Source of the DNA: Bacillota bacterium
GTDB taxonomy: Bacteria > Bacillota_E > JAJZYS01 > JAJYTV01
Direction of reading: 5' to 3'
DNA: 64,000 nt
NCBI GenBank assembly: GCA_021845645.1
Contig: JAJZVM010000014.1
Span: forward strand, 21,668-85,667
Shown: in pieces, positions 7,732 to 16,563 of the stretch
Numbering within the stretch: position 1 is the first letter of the stretch
Layout: the number at the start of each line of letters is the position of its first letter
Translations under genes and position numbers: made by a program
Notes under the pieces: generated by a model
Told to the model about the DNA's origin: nothing
The model's database searches: none
What the model saw: only the letters and a program-made list of their open reading frames with translations

Positions 7732-9423
7732 TTATTCCGCGCCCGCGAGCCGCGCGCGGATCTCGCGCTTCACGATCTTGCCAACTGGGTTGCGCGGCAG
7801 CGCCGAGACCAGCATGAGGCGCTCGGGCAGCTTGTACCGGGCGATCTCGCGCTCTTGGAGGAAGCGGTTCAGCTCCTCGAGCTCCAGCTCCTGGCCCGAT
7901 TTGAGGACTACGGCAGCGCAGACCTTTTCGCCCTGCAGCGGGTCCGGGTAGCCCAGGACGGCCACCTCGGCCACCTTCGGATGCTCGAGGATCAGGTTCT
8001 CAATCTCCTCCGGCGAGATCTTGCGGCCTCCGCGCACGATCAGCTCCTTGCAGCGCCCGCGGAAGAGGTAGCGGTCGAGTCTATCGGGTTCACCCTCAAT
8101 GCTGAAGAGGTCGCCCGTGTGTAGGAAACCCTCCTCGTCGAGCGCTGCCCGCGTCAGTTCGGGCCGGCGGAAATAGCCGGAAAAGACGGTCGCGCCGCGG
8201 ATGCACAGCTCGCCCGGGACGCCGGGCTCCGTGATCTCCTCGCCGCTCGTGGGATCGATGAGCCTCGTCTGGATCCAGTTCGAGACGCGCGAGCGCCAGG
8301 TGAAGCCGCCGGCGCCGAAGCGCGGGAAGTACTGCGCCCGCTCTTCGGGGTCGGGGAACTCGCCCGGGCCGCTTGTCAGCGCGACGCCTTCGTTGGAGCC
8401 GAAGATGTTGACGACGTAGATGCCGTAGCGCTCTTGATAGGACCGCACCATGCTTGGTGCCAGCGGCGCGGACCCCGAGCCGACGGCATCGAGCGACGAG
8501 AGGTCGGCCTGCTGCAGGATTGCCTCCTGCTGCAGAAGGATGTTGAGGAGAGTCGGCGGCACGACGGTGTAGCGGATTTTCTCCTCGGCGATCTGGCGCA
8601 GGAAGACCTTGAGGTCCAAAGGATGGTGCAGCGCGAACTTGCTCCCCGTCAGGAGCCAGGGGAGGATCATGCCGCCGATGCCGGCCATGTTGATCATCGG
8701 GAAGGGATTGAGGATGGCCGAGCGGTCCTCGATCCGGCAGCCGTCTACCGTGGCCCAGCCGATTGCAATCCACTCGTTATGGCTGCGCGGCACTCCCTTG
8801 GGCTCAGCCTCGGTGCCCGACGTCCAGCAGACGGTGACGATGTCGTTGGCGTCGGGCCTCGCTGCGGGTGGCGCGGCGCTCCCCGCCATCAATTCTCGCA
8901 GGGTCGGGACGCCAGGTGATGACGACTCGCCCGCGACTGCGATGACATGGCGAAGACTTCCGCTGCCACGCTGCAGCGCCCGGGCCAGGGTGAGGTGATC
9001 GAAGCTGCCGAAGCGATCCACCGTGATGAAAGCTTTTGGCTCGAGCACGTCGAGGATCGTTCGCAGCTCATGTTCGCGGTACTGCACCGCGACGGGGCTG
9101 ACGATAGCGCCGAGGCGGGCTGCCGCCAGGATCACCCAGACGAGTTCGCTGATGTTCGGCAACTGCACGACGACGATGTCGTCCTTGCCGATGCCCTCCG
9201 CCGCGAGCCCGGCCGCCAGCCGGTCGACGGCGTCGCGCACCTCCGCCCAGGTCTGGCGCACCGCCGGACCGAGACCGAGATCGGGGCGGTTGGGTGCGTC
9301 GACGAGGGCCGTCGCATCGGGCTTGGTGTCCGCGTGCCGGCTAAGCAGATCGTAGAGCGTGTCCTGACCCCATGCGCCCACCTTGGTCCATTCTCGGATG
9401 CGTTCCTCTGAGACGAGACGCAC
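7732..9423 (-). CDS. AMP-dependent acyl-CoA synthetase/ligase (563 aa)
   Basis: An ANL-superfamily adenylating enzyme. The phosphate-binding loop reads CWTSGTEAEPKGVPRSHN, the hinge region GRCKELIVRGGRKISPEEIE, and the C-terminal catalytic Lys motif NPVGKIVKREIR. The length and N-terminus (IREWTKVGAWGQDTLYDLL) resemble cyclohexanecarboxylate/2,3-dihydroxybenzoate-type ligases rather than FadD. It activates a carboxylic acid to its AMP ester and then the CoA thioester, the entry step of the pathway. It starts GTG with a GGAGG-type site upstream and is 28 bases from the next ligase gene in the same direction. Confidence 0.88.
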   Translation of the reverse strand: MRLVSEERIREWTKVGAWGQDTLYDLLSRHADTKPDATALVDAPNRPDLGLGPAVRQTWAEVRDAVDRLAAGLAAEGIGKDDIVVVQLPNISELVWVILAAARLGAIVSPVAVQYREHELRTILDVLEPKAFITVDRFGSFDHLTLARALQRGSGSLRHVIAVAGESSSPGVPTLRELMAGSAAPPAARPDANDIVTVCWTSGTEAEPKGVPRSHNEWIAIGWATVDGCRIEDRSAILNPFPMINMAGIGGMILPWLLTGSKFALHHPLDLKVFLRQIAEEKIRYTVVPPTLLNILLQQEAILQQADLSSLDAVGSGSAPLAPSMVRSYQERYGIYVVNIFGSNEGVALTSGPGEFPDPEERAQYFPRFGAGGFTWRSRVSNWIQTRLIDPTSGEEITEPGVPGELCIRGATVFSGYFRRPELTRAALDEEGFLHTGDLFSIEGEPDRLDRYLFRGRCKELIVRGGRKISPEEIENLILEHPKVAEVAVLGYPDPLQGEKVCAAVVLKSGQELELEELNRFLQEREIARYKLPERLMLVSALPRNPVGKIVKREIRARLAGAE

Positions 9424-9451
9424 ATCGTTCCCTCCTCCAGCCCCTTCGCTG

Positions 9452-11008
9452 CTAGACCTGGCGCTCGCGGCCCGCCCAGAAGCCTTGGCGGATCCGCTTG
9501 CGATCCGGTTTGCCGAGATTGGTGAGCGGAATCTCTGTCGAGAAGTCGACCGACTTGGGCGCCCTGAGGCTCCCCCGCTCCCGCTTCACGTGTGCGATCA
9601 GCTCCTCGGCGCTCGCCTGCATGCCCTCGCGCAGCACCACGATCGCCTTGACCGCCTCGCCCCAGCGGTCGTCGGGCACCCCGACCACTGCAGCGGCCTG
9701 TACGGCGGGGTGGCTGAAGAGCGCGTCCTCCACCTCGCGCGGGTAGATGTTGTAGCCGCCGCTGACGATCATGTCCTTGACCCGATCGACGATGTAGAGG
9801 TAACCGCGCTCGTCTTGCCGCGCCAGGTCGCCGGTGTGCAGCCAGCCGTCGCGCAGGGTGTCGGCCGTGGTTGCAGGATCGCGCCAGTAGCCGTCCATGA
9901 CGTGGGGACAGGAAGCCACGATCTCGCCCACCTCGCCTTGGGCCACCTCGCGGCCCGAGGAGTCGACGAGGCGGACGAACGTGCCGAGCGTCGCTCGGCC
10001 GCAGGACGAGAGCACCGAAGGCAGACGCGCCGGGTCGTGCTCCTCGCGCGGCAGGGCGGTGATGATCATCGGTGCCTCGGTTTGGCCGTAGTACTGGGCA
10101 AAGACCGGTCCGAAGCGGTTGATCGCCTCCTCGAGGCGGCCCGGCGCGATCGCCGCGGCGCCATAAAGGACGAGACGCAGGCTCCGAAGATCGCGTGACG
10201 ACGGCGGCTCGTCGAGCAGCCGGTAGATCATCGTGGGCACCAGCATCGTCGCGGTGACACGTTCCGCCTCGATTGTTTCGAGCAGCCCGGCCGGATCGAA
10301 GTGGTCGAGGATGATAGCCGTGCCGCCGCGCAGAAGCACGGGAAGCAGCAGCACACCCGCAGCATGCGTCATAGGCGTGCAGAAGGCGAAGACCTCGCCG
10401 TAGCCGAAGCCGAGTTCGAGGGTCTCGAGCGTCACTGCGGCGACCCAGGCCCGGTGCGACAGCATCACGCCTTTGGGCCGGCCCGTGGTGCCGCCGGTGT
10501 AGTAGAGGCCGCAGAGGTCGCCGGCCGACACCTGCACATGCGGGAAGACGTCCTCCCGACCCTCCTCGAGCTCCTCGAGCCGCAGGTGTCCCTCCGGCAA
10601 CTCGCCTTCGGCACCGACGCAGACGAAGTGGCGCACGTGCTGGAGTTCCGGCGCCATCGCCACGACCCGCTCGCGCATGCTCCAGTGGTAGACGAGGGCC
10701 TTCGCCTCGCCGTGGTTCATCATGTAGATGTGGTCGTCCGCAGCGAGCAGGACGGCGAGCGGGATGCGCACGGCGCCAAGCCGCGCCAGAGCATATTCCA
10801 CGAAGACGTATTCAGGGCAGTTCACCATGAGGAAGGCGACATGGTCGCCGTGCTGAAGCCCGAGTGCCTGGAACCCTTGGGCGAGGCGCGCCGCGTGCCG
10901 GCGCAGCTCTCCGTAGGTATGGGATACGCCCCCCTGGCGCAGGGCAACCCTGTCGCCGAACGCTTGCACGCTGCGATCGTAGAGATCTCCGACCGTCATG
11001 CCGTTCAC
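9452..11008 (-). CDS. AMP-dependent acyl-CoA synthetase/ligase (518 aa)
   Basis: A second ANL enzyme, distinct in sequence from its neighbour. Motifs are LYYTGGTTGRPKGVMLSHR (P-loop), QTEAPM, DGWLHTGDLARQDERGYLYIVDR and the catalytic Lys region TNLGKPDRKRI. The family joins fatty, aryl or alicyclic acids to CoA. The GTG start overlaps the thiolase stop codon by four bases (GTGA) and is preceded by GGGAGGTGG, indicating translational coupling. Two different ligases in one operon suggest either two entry substrates or re-activation of an acid fragment released later in the pathway. Confidence 0.88.
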   Translation of the reverse strand: MNGMTVGDLYDRSVQAFGDRVALRQGGVSHTYGELRRHAARLAQGFQALGLQHGDHVAFLMVNCPEYVFVEYALARLGAVRIPLAVLLAADDHIYMMNHGEAKALVYHWSMRERVVAMAPELQHVRHFVCVGAEGELPEGHLRLEELEEGREDVFPHVQVSAGDLCGLYYTGGTTGRPKGVMLSHRAWVAAVTLETLELGFGYGEVFAFCTPMTHAAGVLLLPVLLRGGTAIILDHFDPAGLLETIEAERVTATMLVPTMIYRLLDEPPSSRDLRSLRLVLYGAAAIAPGRLEEAINRFGPVFAQYYGQTEAPMIITALPREEHDPARLPSVLSSCGRATLGTFVRLVDSSGREVAQGEVGEIVASCPHVMDGYWRDPATTADTLRDGWLHTGDLARQDERGYLYIVDRVKDMIVSGGYNIYPREVEDALFSHPAVQAAAVVGVPDDRWGEAVKAIVVLREGMQASAEELIAHVKRERGSLRAPKSVDFSTEIPLTNLGKPDRKRIRQGFWAGRERQV

Positions 11009-12225
11009 CCGTTGCCACCTCCCATGGCTTCCACGACGACAGCGTCGCCCTGGCCGAGGCCGCCGCAGATCGCGGCCACACCGCGGCTGCCGGCGCCAAG
11101 CCGGCGCAGTTCCCGAAGCAGGGTCATCACGATCCGCCCGCCGGACGCGCCGACCGGGTGGCCGATGGCGACGGCGCCACCATGGACGTTGAGCCGCTCG
11201 AGGAGCGACCTGTAAAGCCCATCATCTTCGCCCGCCAGCACCCGCGTCGCCACGAGCGGCACCGCGGCGAACGCCTCGTTGATCTCGAGCCGCGCCATAT
11301 CGTCCAGGCTGAGCCCCGCGCGACCGAGCGCCTTGCGGATGGCTGGCGCCGGTGCCTCGGCCATGCGGTCGGGACGCAGCGCCACGGAGGCCACAGAAAG
11401 CACTCGGCCCAGCGGTGCCAGACCGCGTTCCGCGGCCGTCTCCTCGCGCATCAGCAGGATCGCCGAGGCGCCTGCCTCGAGGCCTGGGGCGTTGCCCGCC
11501 GTGACCGTCGGCGAACCGTAGATCGTCTTCAGCCGGGCGAGCCCCTCCATGGTCGTTTCGGGCTTTGGAAACTCATCCCGCGCGAAGCGCTGGGGTGGCC
11601 CCTTGGGCTGCGGCACCTCGATCGGCAGGATCTCCTCGTCGAAGAGGCCTGCCGTCAGCGCCGCCTGATAGCGCTGCTGGCTCCGCAACGCGAAGGCGTC
11701 CTGCTCCTCGCGCCCGATGCCGTGCTCGAGCGCCACCTCGCCCGCATCGACCGCGACCGGGTTCCAGTCCTCGTAGCCCAGCCGGTGCAGCGGGTCCGAG
11801 AGTGTTACGGGTCCAAGGCCCCGCCCGAAGCGCAGACCTGGCGCCAGGAAGGGCGTGCGGCTCATGTTCTCGGACCCGATCGACACTGCGCAGTCCATTT
11901 CACCGCTCGCGATCGCCTGGAAGGCGAGCGAGAGAGCGGTCGTTGAACTGCAGCAGGCCCGGTCCAGCGTGAGGGAGAGCGTCTCGGGCGGCAGTCCGGC
12001 CTTGAGCAGGGCCTGCCGGCCGAGGATGTTCATGTCGAGCGCGTGTTCCGCGGTGACGCAGGTGCCGTAGAATACCTCGCCGACCGCATCTTTGGGAACG
12101 TTTCCCCTCTCCAGCACTGCGGCGAGCACCTGCGCGCCGAGCTGTACGCTCGGGACCTCCCGGAGCGCGCCGCCGAAGCGGCTGAAGGCGGTGCGCAGCG
12201 CGTCGACGATCACAACCCTTTCCAT
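11005..12225 (-). CDS. Acetyl-CoA acyltransferase (thiolase), catalytically complete
   Basis: A 406-residue thiolase with all expected motifs: nucleophile in DRACCSS (Cys91), NEAFAAVP, GHPVGASG and the C-terminal CGGLGQG with the second cysteine. It cleaves beta-ketoacyl-CoA with CoA to release acetyl- or propionyl-CoA. The ATG at 12225 was chosen because an AGGAGG site lies just upstream and the protein then starts with the family-typical ERVVIVDALRT; the open frame continues to 12300. Its start overlaps the end of the hydratase/dehydrogenase gene by 16 bases, and its stop overlaps the next ligase start. Confidence 0.92.
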   Translation of the reverse strand: MERVVIVDALRTAFSRFGGALREVPSVQLGAQVLAAVLERGNVPKDAVGEVFYGTCVTAEHALDMNILGRQALLKAGLPPETLSLTLDRACCSSTTALSLAFQAIASGEMDCAVSIGSENMSRTPFLAPGLRFGRGLGPVTLSDPLHRLGYEDWNPVAVDAGEVALEHGIGREEQDAFALRSQQRYQAALTAGLFDEEILPIEVPQPKGPPQRFARDEFPKPETTMEGLARLKTIYGSPTVTAGNAPGLEAGASAILLMREETAAERGLAPLGRVLSVASVALRPDRMAEAPAPAIRKALGRAGLSLDDMARLEINEAFAAVPLVATRVLAGEDDGLYRSLLERLNVHGGAVAIGHPVGASGGRIVMTLLRELRRLGAGSRGVAAICGGLGQGDAVVVEAMGGGNG

Positions 12226-14177
12226 GTCGTAGCCTCCTGCGCATTCTGATAGAACGGCATGCCGTAGCGGCTGTGGCTGAGCCCTGTGAGATCGGCCCAC
12301 TTGAGCGGGCCGCCGCGAAACGATGGGAAGTCGACGCCCCAGAGCATCGCCCGGTCGACCGTCTCGGGCTCGCCGACGACTCCTATGCGCAGGAGTTCGT
12401 GGCCAGCGTCGAGGAGCGCGAGATAGAGGCGGTCCGCGATCTCTGAGCGCGCGGGCGCCTCCGCCCCAGCGCCGTTCGCCGGAATCAGCGCCGCAGCCTC
12501 CGGGTCGACGTTGCCATCCGGCAGGAAAAAGCCTTTGCCGGACTTGCGCAGGCCGAGCCGCCCGTCGGCCACCATGCGCCTGAGCGTGTTGGGAACAGCG
12601 ATGGAAAGCCCCTCGAACGCTGCGAGCTGAACATCGAGCCCCACCGCGTCGATCAGGCGGACAGGGCCAACAGGCATGCCGAACTCGGTCATCGCTCGGT
12701 CCACCTGCTCGATCCCCACTCCCTGTTCCAATAGGGCGTAGGTCTCGAGGAAGTACGGCAGGAGCATCGCGTTGACGATGAAGCCGGGGTGATCGCGGCA
12801 GACCACCGGTCGCTTGCGCAGAGCGCGTGCCACCGTCGTGCAGGACTCGATGGTGCTCTCCGACGTCTTCGGTCCGCGCACCACCTCGACGAGTTCCATA
12901 CGCCAGACGGGCGAGAAGAAGTGCAGGCCCGCGAACCTCGTCTCGTCCTCAACCGCGTCGGAAAGCTGGGCGAGCGGGATCGACGAGGTGTTCGTCGCCA
13001 CGACGCAGGCGGGAGAGACGGACTGGCCCAGTTGCCGAAGCACCCCTCGCTTCACGTCAAGTTGTTCGAACACCGCTTCGATGACCAGATCGACGTCCCG
13101 AAAGGCATCGCCGAACTCGGACACCGGGCTGATGAGCGCCATCAGGTCGTCAACGGGTGCCGGCAGGGATTTCATGCCGGCGAGGATCTTGCGCACCGCA
13201 GTGAGCCCTGCCTCGAGCACCGCCGGTTCGTCCTTGACGATGAGCGGCACGCGCAGCCGGCGCAGCACCTCTACAGCGATGCCACGGCCCATCGTACCGA
13301 AGCCCACCAACCCCACCTTCGCCGGTAGGGCGGCCGACACGGGTGGGCGGGTGCCCTCAGAGCCGAGCAGAAAGCTGAAGAGGCTCCCCTGCGCCTCAGG
13401 TGTCGCGATTGCCTCGAGGAAAGCCCGGCGCTCCCCTTCTATCGCCGTCGGTAGGGGCAGCCCGGCGCCTTCCGCCATGGCCTGCAGTGCCAGTTCCCTC
13501 CCAGGCAGCATGCGCCCCTTGAAGCCGCCCGACCGCAGGGCCGCGATGGCTGTCCTGATCTCCTCCGGCGCGCGGGCGGGACGCTCTGGCAAGTTCCCCA
13601 GCAGCTCGCGCGCCGCTGGCACGAGCTCGGCGGCGGAGTCGAAAACGGCGTCGACAATGCCGAGCCGAAGAGCCTCGTCGGCGTCGACGGCTCTCCCCGT
13701 CAAGATCAGCTCCACCGCGGGCGCACCGATCAGCCGTGGCAGGCGCTGGCTACCGCCGGCGCCTGGCATGAGGCCGAGACTGCACTCGGGCAGGCCGATC
13801 ACGGTGGCGCGGCTGCGCGTTGCGATGCGCCCCCGACAGGCGAGAGCCAGTTCGAGCCCGCCGCCTAGGCAGTGGCCGTCGATCGCGGCGATGCTGGGCA
13901 GGCCGGACTCGGCGAGTTCGTCGAGAGCCGCAACAAGCCGTGCCGTAGCCTCTCCGAGCGCCCTTTGGTCGCCCTGGCCGAGCAGGGCGAGATCGCCGCC
14001 TGAATGGAAGTCCTGCTTCTTGCCGGATAGGAAGATGACGCCCGCCAGCCCTGCGAGTCTTGCCGAAAGTCCCGCAAACTCCTCGACCGCCTCGAGCGTC
14101 CACGTGTTGACGCTGCGCCCGGGCACGTCGATCGTCACGAGCGCCACGCCGTCCACTTCAGCCACGCGGAATATCAC
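12210..14177 (-). CDS. Enoyl-CoA hydratase / 3-hydroxyacyl-CoA dehydrogenase fusion
   Basis: A 655-residue bifunctional beta-oxidation enzyme of FadB/FadJ order. The N-terminal crotonase domain (about 1-200) keeps both glutamates (GGGLELALACR and GLPECSLGLMPGAGG). A linker leads to the NAD-binding domain (VGLVGFGTMGRGIA, about 300) and the C-terminal dehydrogenase domain (LHFFSPVWRMELVEVV, DHPGFIVNAML). It converts trans-2-enoyl-CoA to 3-ketoacyl-CoA for the thiolase encoded next. The GTG start overlaps the stop of the preceding gene by four bases and has GGAGGGA eight bases upstream. It is somewhat shorter than E. coli FadJ but looks complete. Confidence 0.92.
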   Translation of the reverse strand: MIFRVAEVDGVALVTIDVPGRSVNTWTLEAVEEFAGLSARLAGLAGVIFLSGKKQDFHSGGDLALLGQGDQRALGEATARLVAALDELAESGLPSIAAIDGHCLGGGLELALACRGRIATRSRATVIGLPECSLGLMPGAGGSQRLPRLIGAPAVELILTGRAVDADEALRLGIVDAVFDSAAELVPAARELLGNLPERPARAPEEIRTAIAALRSGGFKGRMLPGRELALQAMAEGAGLPLPTAIEGERRAFLEAIATPEAQGSLFSFLLGSEGTRPPVSAALPAKVGLVGFGTMGRGIAVEVLRRLRVPLIVKDEPAVLEAGLTAVRKILAGMKSLPAPVDDLMALISPVSEFGDAFRDVDLVIEAVFEQLDVKRGVLRQLGQSVSPACVVATNTSSIPLAQLSDAVEDETRFAGLHFFSPVWRMELVEVVRGPKTSESTIESCTTVARALRKRPVVCRDHPGFIVNAMLLPYFLETYALLEQGVGIEQVDRAMTEFGMPVGPVRLIDAVGLDVQLAAFEGLSIAVPNTLRRMVADGRLGLRKSGKGFFLPDGNVDPEAAALIPANGAGAEAPARSEIADRLYLALLDAGHELLRIGVVGEPETVDRAMLWGVDFPSFRGGPLKWADLTGLSHSRYGMPFYQNAQEATTWKGL

Positions 14178-15085
14178 GCTTCATCCCTCCCCTGAACCGG
14201 CACGGCCGGGAACCGGGCAAGCGTAGCCAGGCAGTCCTGGGCCATGGCCCGCACGATCTCGCCGGCTGGCAGGATGCTGTCGGCCTGCGCCACCGAGAGC
14301 CCTGCGCTCCAGATTTCCCGCCAGCGCTTCGAGGCCAGTTCCGGCGCGCTGTCGACACGCTCGAGACTTGCTCGCAGCCAGTTGACGGAATTGCCCGTGA
14401 GCCGGGTCGAGGAGACGATGTCCTCGGGTCGGGCCGCCACCACCGCCTCCTTGTAGGCGGTGGCGACGCCCGCCTCTACGCTCGCCACGAGGCGCGTACC
14501 GACGAGGACGCCATCGGCGCCGAGAGCGAGCGCTGCCGCCAGCTGGCTGCCGCGGCTTATGCCGCCGGCCGCCAGGAGGGGCAGGCCGGTCGCGTCGAGG
14601 ATGTCCGGTACGAGCACCGGCAGCGGGATGTCGCCAGTGTGCCCGCCGGCGCCTGCGCCGATGGCTACGAGGCCGTCGACCCCCTTGGTCTTCGCGCGCA
14701 GGGCCTGACGCCGGCTGATCACCTCGGTGTACACGAGGCCGCCGCTATCGTGCACGGTGTCCACGATCAGCGCCGGGTCGCCGAGCGACGTGAAGAAGAA
14801 GCGCACACCGTGGTCGAGGCAGATCGCGAGCTGTTCCCGATAGGGAAAGCGGCCGGAAACATGGACGTCGACGGCGATCGGCCTCGCGGTGCGGCTGCGA
14901 ATGCGTCCGAGGGCGGCCTCGAGCGCCGCCAGCGTGCGGTAGTTGGGCAGAGGGAAGGCCCCGAGCCCGCCCGCTTCGGACACGGCGACGACGAGATCCT
15001 CATAGGAGACGAGGAACATCGGCGCGCCGACAATCGGATATGTGATGCCGAGAAGACGACTGAAGGCCGTCTCAATCCGGGCCAC
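14174..15085 (-). CDS. Nitronate monooxygenase-like FMN protein (IpdC-like candidate)
   Basis: A 303-residue TIM-barrel flavoprotein of the 2-nitropropane dioxygenase/nitronate monooxygenase family, with YPIVGAPMF at the start, the GAGAGGHTGDIP FMN region and LLAAGGISRG...ALALGADGVLVGTRL. Members found inside steroid-type catabolic clusters (IpdC in actinobacteria) act on ring-derived acyl-CoA intermediates rather than nitronates, and the present context of CoA ligases, acyl-CoA dehydrogenases and an SDR makes such a role more likely. GTG start behind GGGAGGTGG. The substrate assignment is inference only. Confidence 0.82.
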   Translation of the reverse strand: MARIETAFSRLLGITYPIVGAPMFLVSYEDLVVAVSEAGGLGAFPLPNYRTLAALEAALGRIRSRTARPIAVDVHVSGRFPYREQLAICLDHGVRFFFTSLGDPALIVDTVHDSGGLVYTEVISRRQALRAKTKGVDGLVAIGAGAGGHTGDIPLPVLVPDILDATGLPLLAAGGISRGSQLAAALALGADGVLVGTRLVASVEAGVATAYKEAVVAARPEDIVSSTRLTGNSVNWLRASLERVDSAPELASKRWREIWSAGLSVAQADSILPAGEIVRAMAQDCLATLARFPAVPVQGRDEA

Positions 15086-15111
15086 GCCGCCACCTCCCCT
15101 GCGCTTCGCCC

Positions 15112-16551
15112 TTACGCCTCGCGTGGCACCTGTGCGATTTCCTCGACCAGTGCCTTCGCGTTTTGGAGGATGCGCCGCGCCTCAAAGAAGATCGTCATGC
15201 GCTGCGCCATCAGCGAGCCCTCGCCCTGCAGCACGATGGTCTCCAGTTCCGAACGCGTGAGGCGCCGGATCAGGTCGAGCATGCGCAGGCGCGCCTCCGT
15301 CGGGATGCCGGCCTTGCCACCGAGATACTTCTCGATGTCGGGCCGCAGTTCATCGCGCTGCCAGTCGGCGTAGGTGGTGGCCGTCACGAGCACTCCGCCC
15401 GCGAGGTCCTCGATGATCTTGACCATGTCGTGGTAACGGTCGGCAAAGTGGAACTTGGCGAGGTTCGTCAGCATTGGGCTCGGCACGGCGACGCCGTCGT
15501 GCAGGGTGTAGTCGAGGCAGGAGGCGCGCGCCAGACCCTTGAGCGTCTCGAGGTAGATGACCATGTCCGTGAGCTTTTCCACGACGTGCGGCGCCTTCGC
15601 GACGCCGTTGTACTCGGCGATCGCCTGGGCGACTCCGACCAGCTGCTCGCTCATCGGGATGCGGTAGGCGACGCCGGTGCGGCGGTGCAGGAGCGCGAAG
15701 CTGTGCACGAGGGTGTTGGATGCCTGCCACTCGCCGTCGAGGAAGACCCGCTCCCACGGCACGAAGACGTCGTCGAAGATCACGAGCGACTCGGTATGGA
15801 CGCGCACCGGGCGTGTGTTGGGAAACTCGAGCGACGAGATCCTGGAATGGAAGGGCCGCAGGATCTGGCGCACCCCGGGCTGGTTGCACGGTACGGCGAA
15901 GGCGAGCGCATAGTCCTTGTCCGCCTCTCCCATCGTGCGACAGGGGATGACGAACATCTCGTGCGCATAGGCGGCGCCGCTGATGTGCGTCTTCGCACCG
16001 CGTACGACGATGCCGTCCGGCCTGCGCTCGACGACGTGAACGTAGTAGTCCTCGTGCGCCTGGCCGGGGTCCGAGGGCCGGAGCATGCGATCCCCCTTGA
16101 CATCGGTGACGGCGGCGACCACGGCGAGGTCGTTCTGACGCAGGTAGCGGCCGTAGGCCCCGATGCGGTCGATGTAGTCCTGACTGCCCAGGCGACGAGC
16201 CGTGATTTCGATCGCGCTCAGCACGTCCGCGCCGATGTCCTTCGCGAACGGTATGAAGCCATCACCAAGGCGCGTGCCCGCCACGATCAGCTCCTGGTGC
16301 AGCAGGAGGTCATCGCCGTTGCGGGGGATATGGTAGTAACGACTCTGCTCCTCGCCGGTCTCGGGGTCGCGCACAACGCCGAGATGGCGCAGCTCCCCGT
16401 GCTCAGGCAGCTCGTAGTCGACGGCCATGGTGTCGACGCAGACCCTGATGTCGGGATCCAGGGTTACGTCCTCGATGCGACGCCCCTTGTACCAGACCTC
16501 GCGACCGTCGCGCAGGCGCTCCCGGTATTCGTCGGCCGTCATCAGTGCCAC
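15112..16551 (-). CDS. HpaB/4-hydroxybutyryl-CoA dehydratase-family flavoprotein
   Basis: A 479-residue protein of the acyl-CoA-dehydrogenase-like group that includes 4-hydroxyphenylacetate 3-monooxygenase (HpaB) and 4-hydroxybutyryl-CoA dehydratase. Features include MTADEYRERLRDGREVWYKG, PSDPGQAHEDYYVHVVERR, GAKTHISGAAYAHEMFV and LAGGVLVTATTYADW. The region LLHRRTGVAYR, where the dehydratase has an iron-sulfur ligand pair, shows a His but no nearby cysteine, favouring a flavin monooxygenase. No flavin reductase (HpaC) gene is present. GTG start behind AAGGAGG. It may hydroxylate an aromatic or cyclic intermediate; substrate unknown. Confidence 0.83.
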   Translation of the reverse strand: MALMTADEYRERLRDGREVWYKGRRIEDVTLDPDIRVCVDTMAVDYELPEHGELRHLGVVRDPETGEEQSRYYHIPRNGDDLLLHQELIVAGTRLGDGFIPFAKDIGADVLSAIEITARRLGSQDYIDRIGAYGRYLRQNDLAVVAAVTDVKGDRMLRPSDPGQAHEDYYVHVVERRPDGIVVRGAKTHISGAAYAHEMFVIPCRTMGEADKDYALAFAVPCNQPGVRQILRPFHSRISSLEFPNTRPVRVHTESLVIFDDVFVPWERVFLDGEWQASNTLVHSFALLHRRTGVAYRIPMSEQLVGVAQAIAEYNGVAKAPHVVEKLTDMVIYLETLKGLARASCLDYTLHDGVAVPSPMLTNLAKFHFADRYHDMVKIIEDLAGGVLVTATTYADWQRDELRPDIEKYLGGKAGIPTEARLRMLDLIRRLTRSELETIVLQGEGSLMAQRMTIFFEARRILQNAKALVEEIAQVPREA

Positions 16552-16563
16552 GATGCAGCCTCC

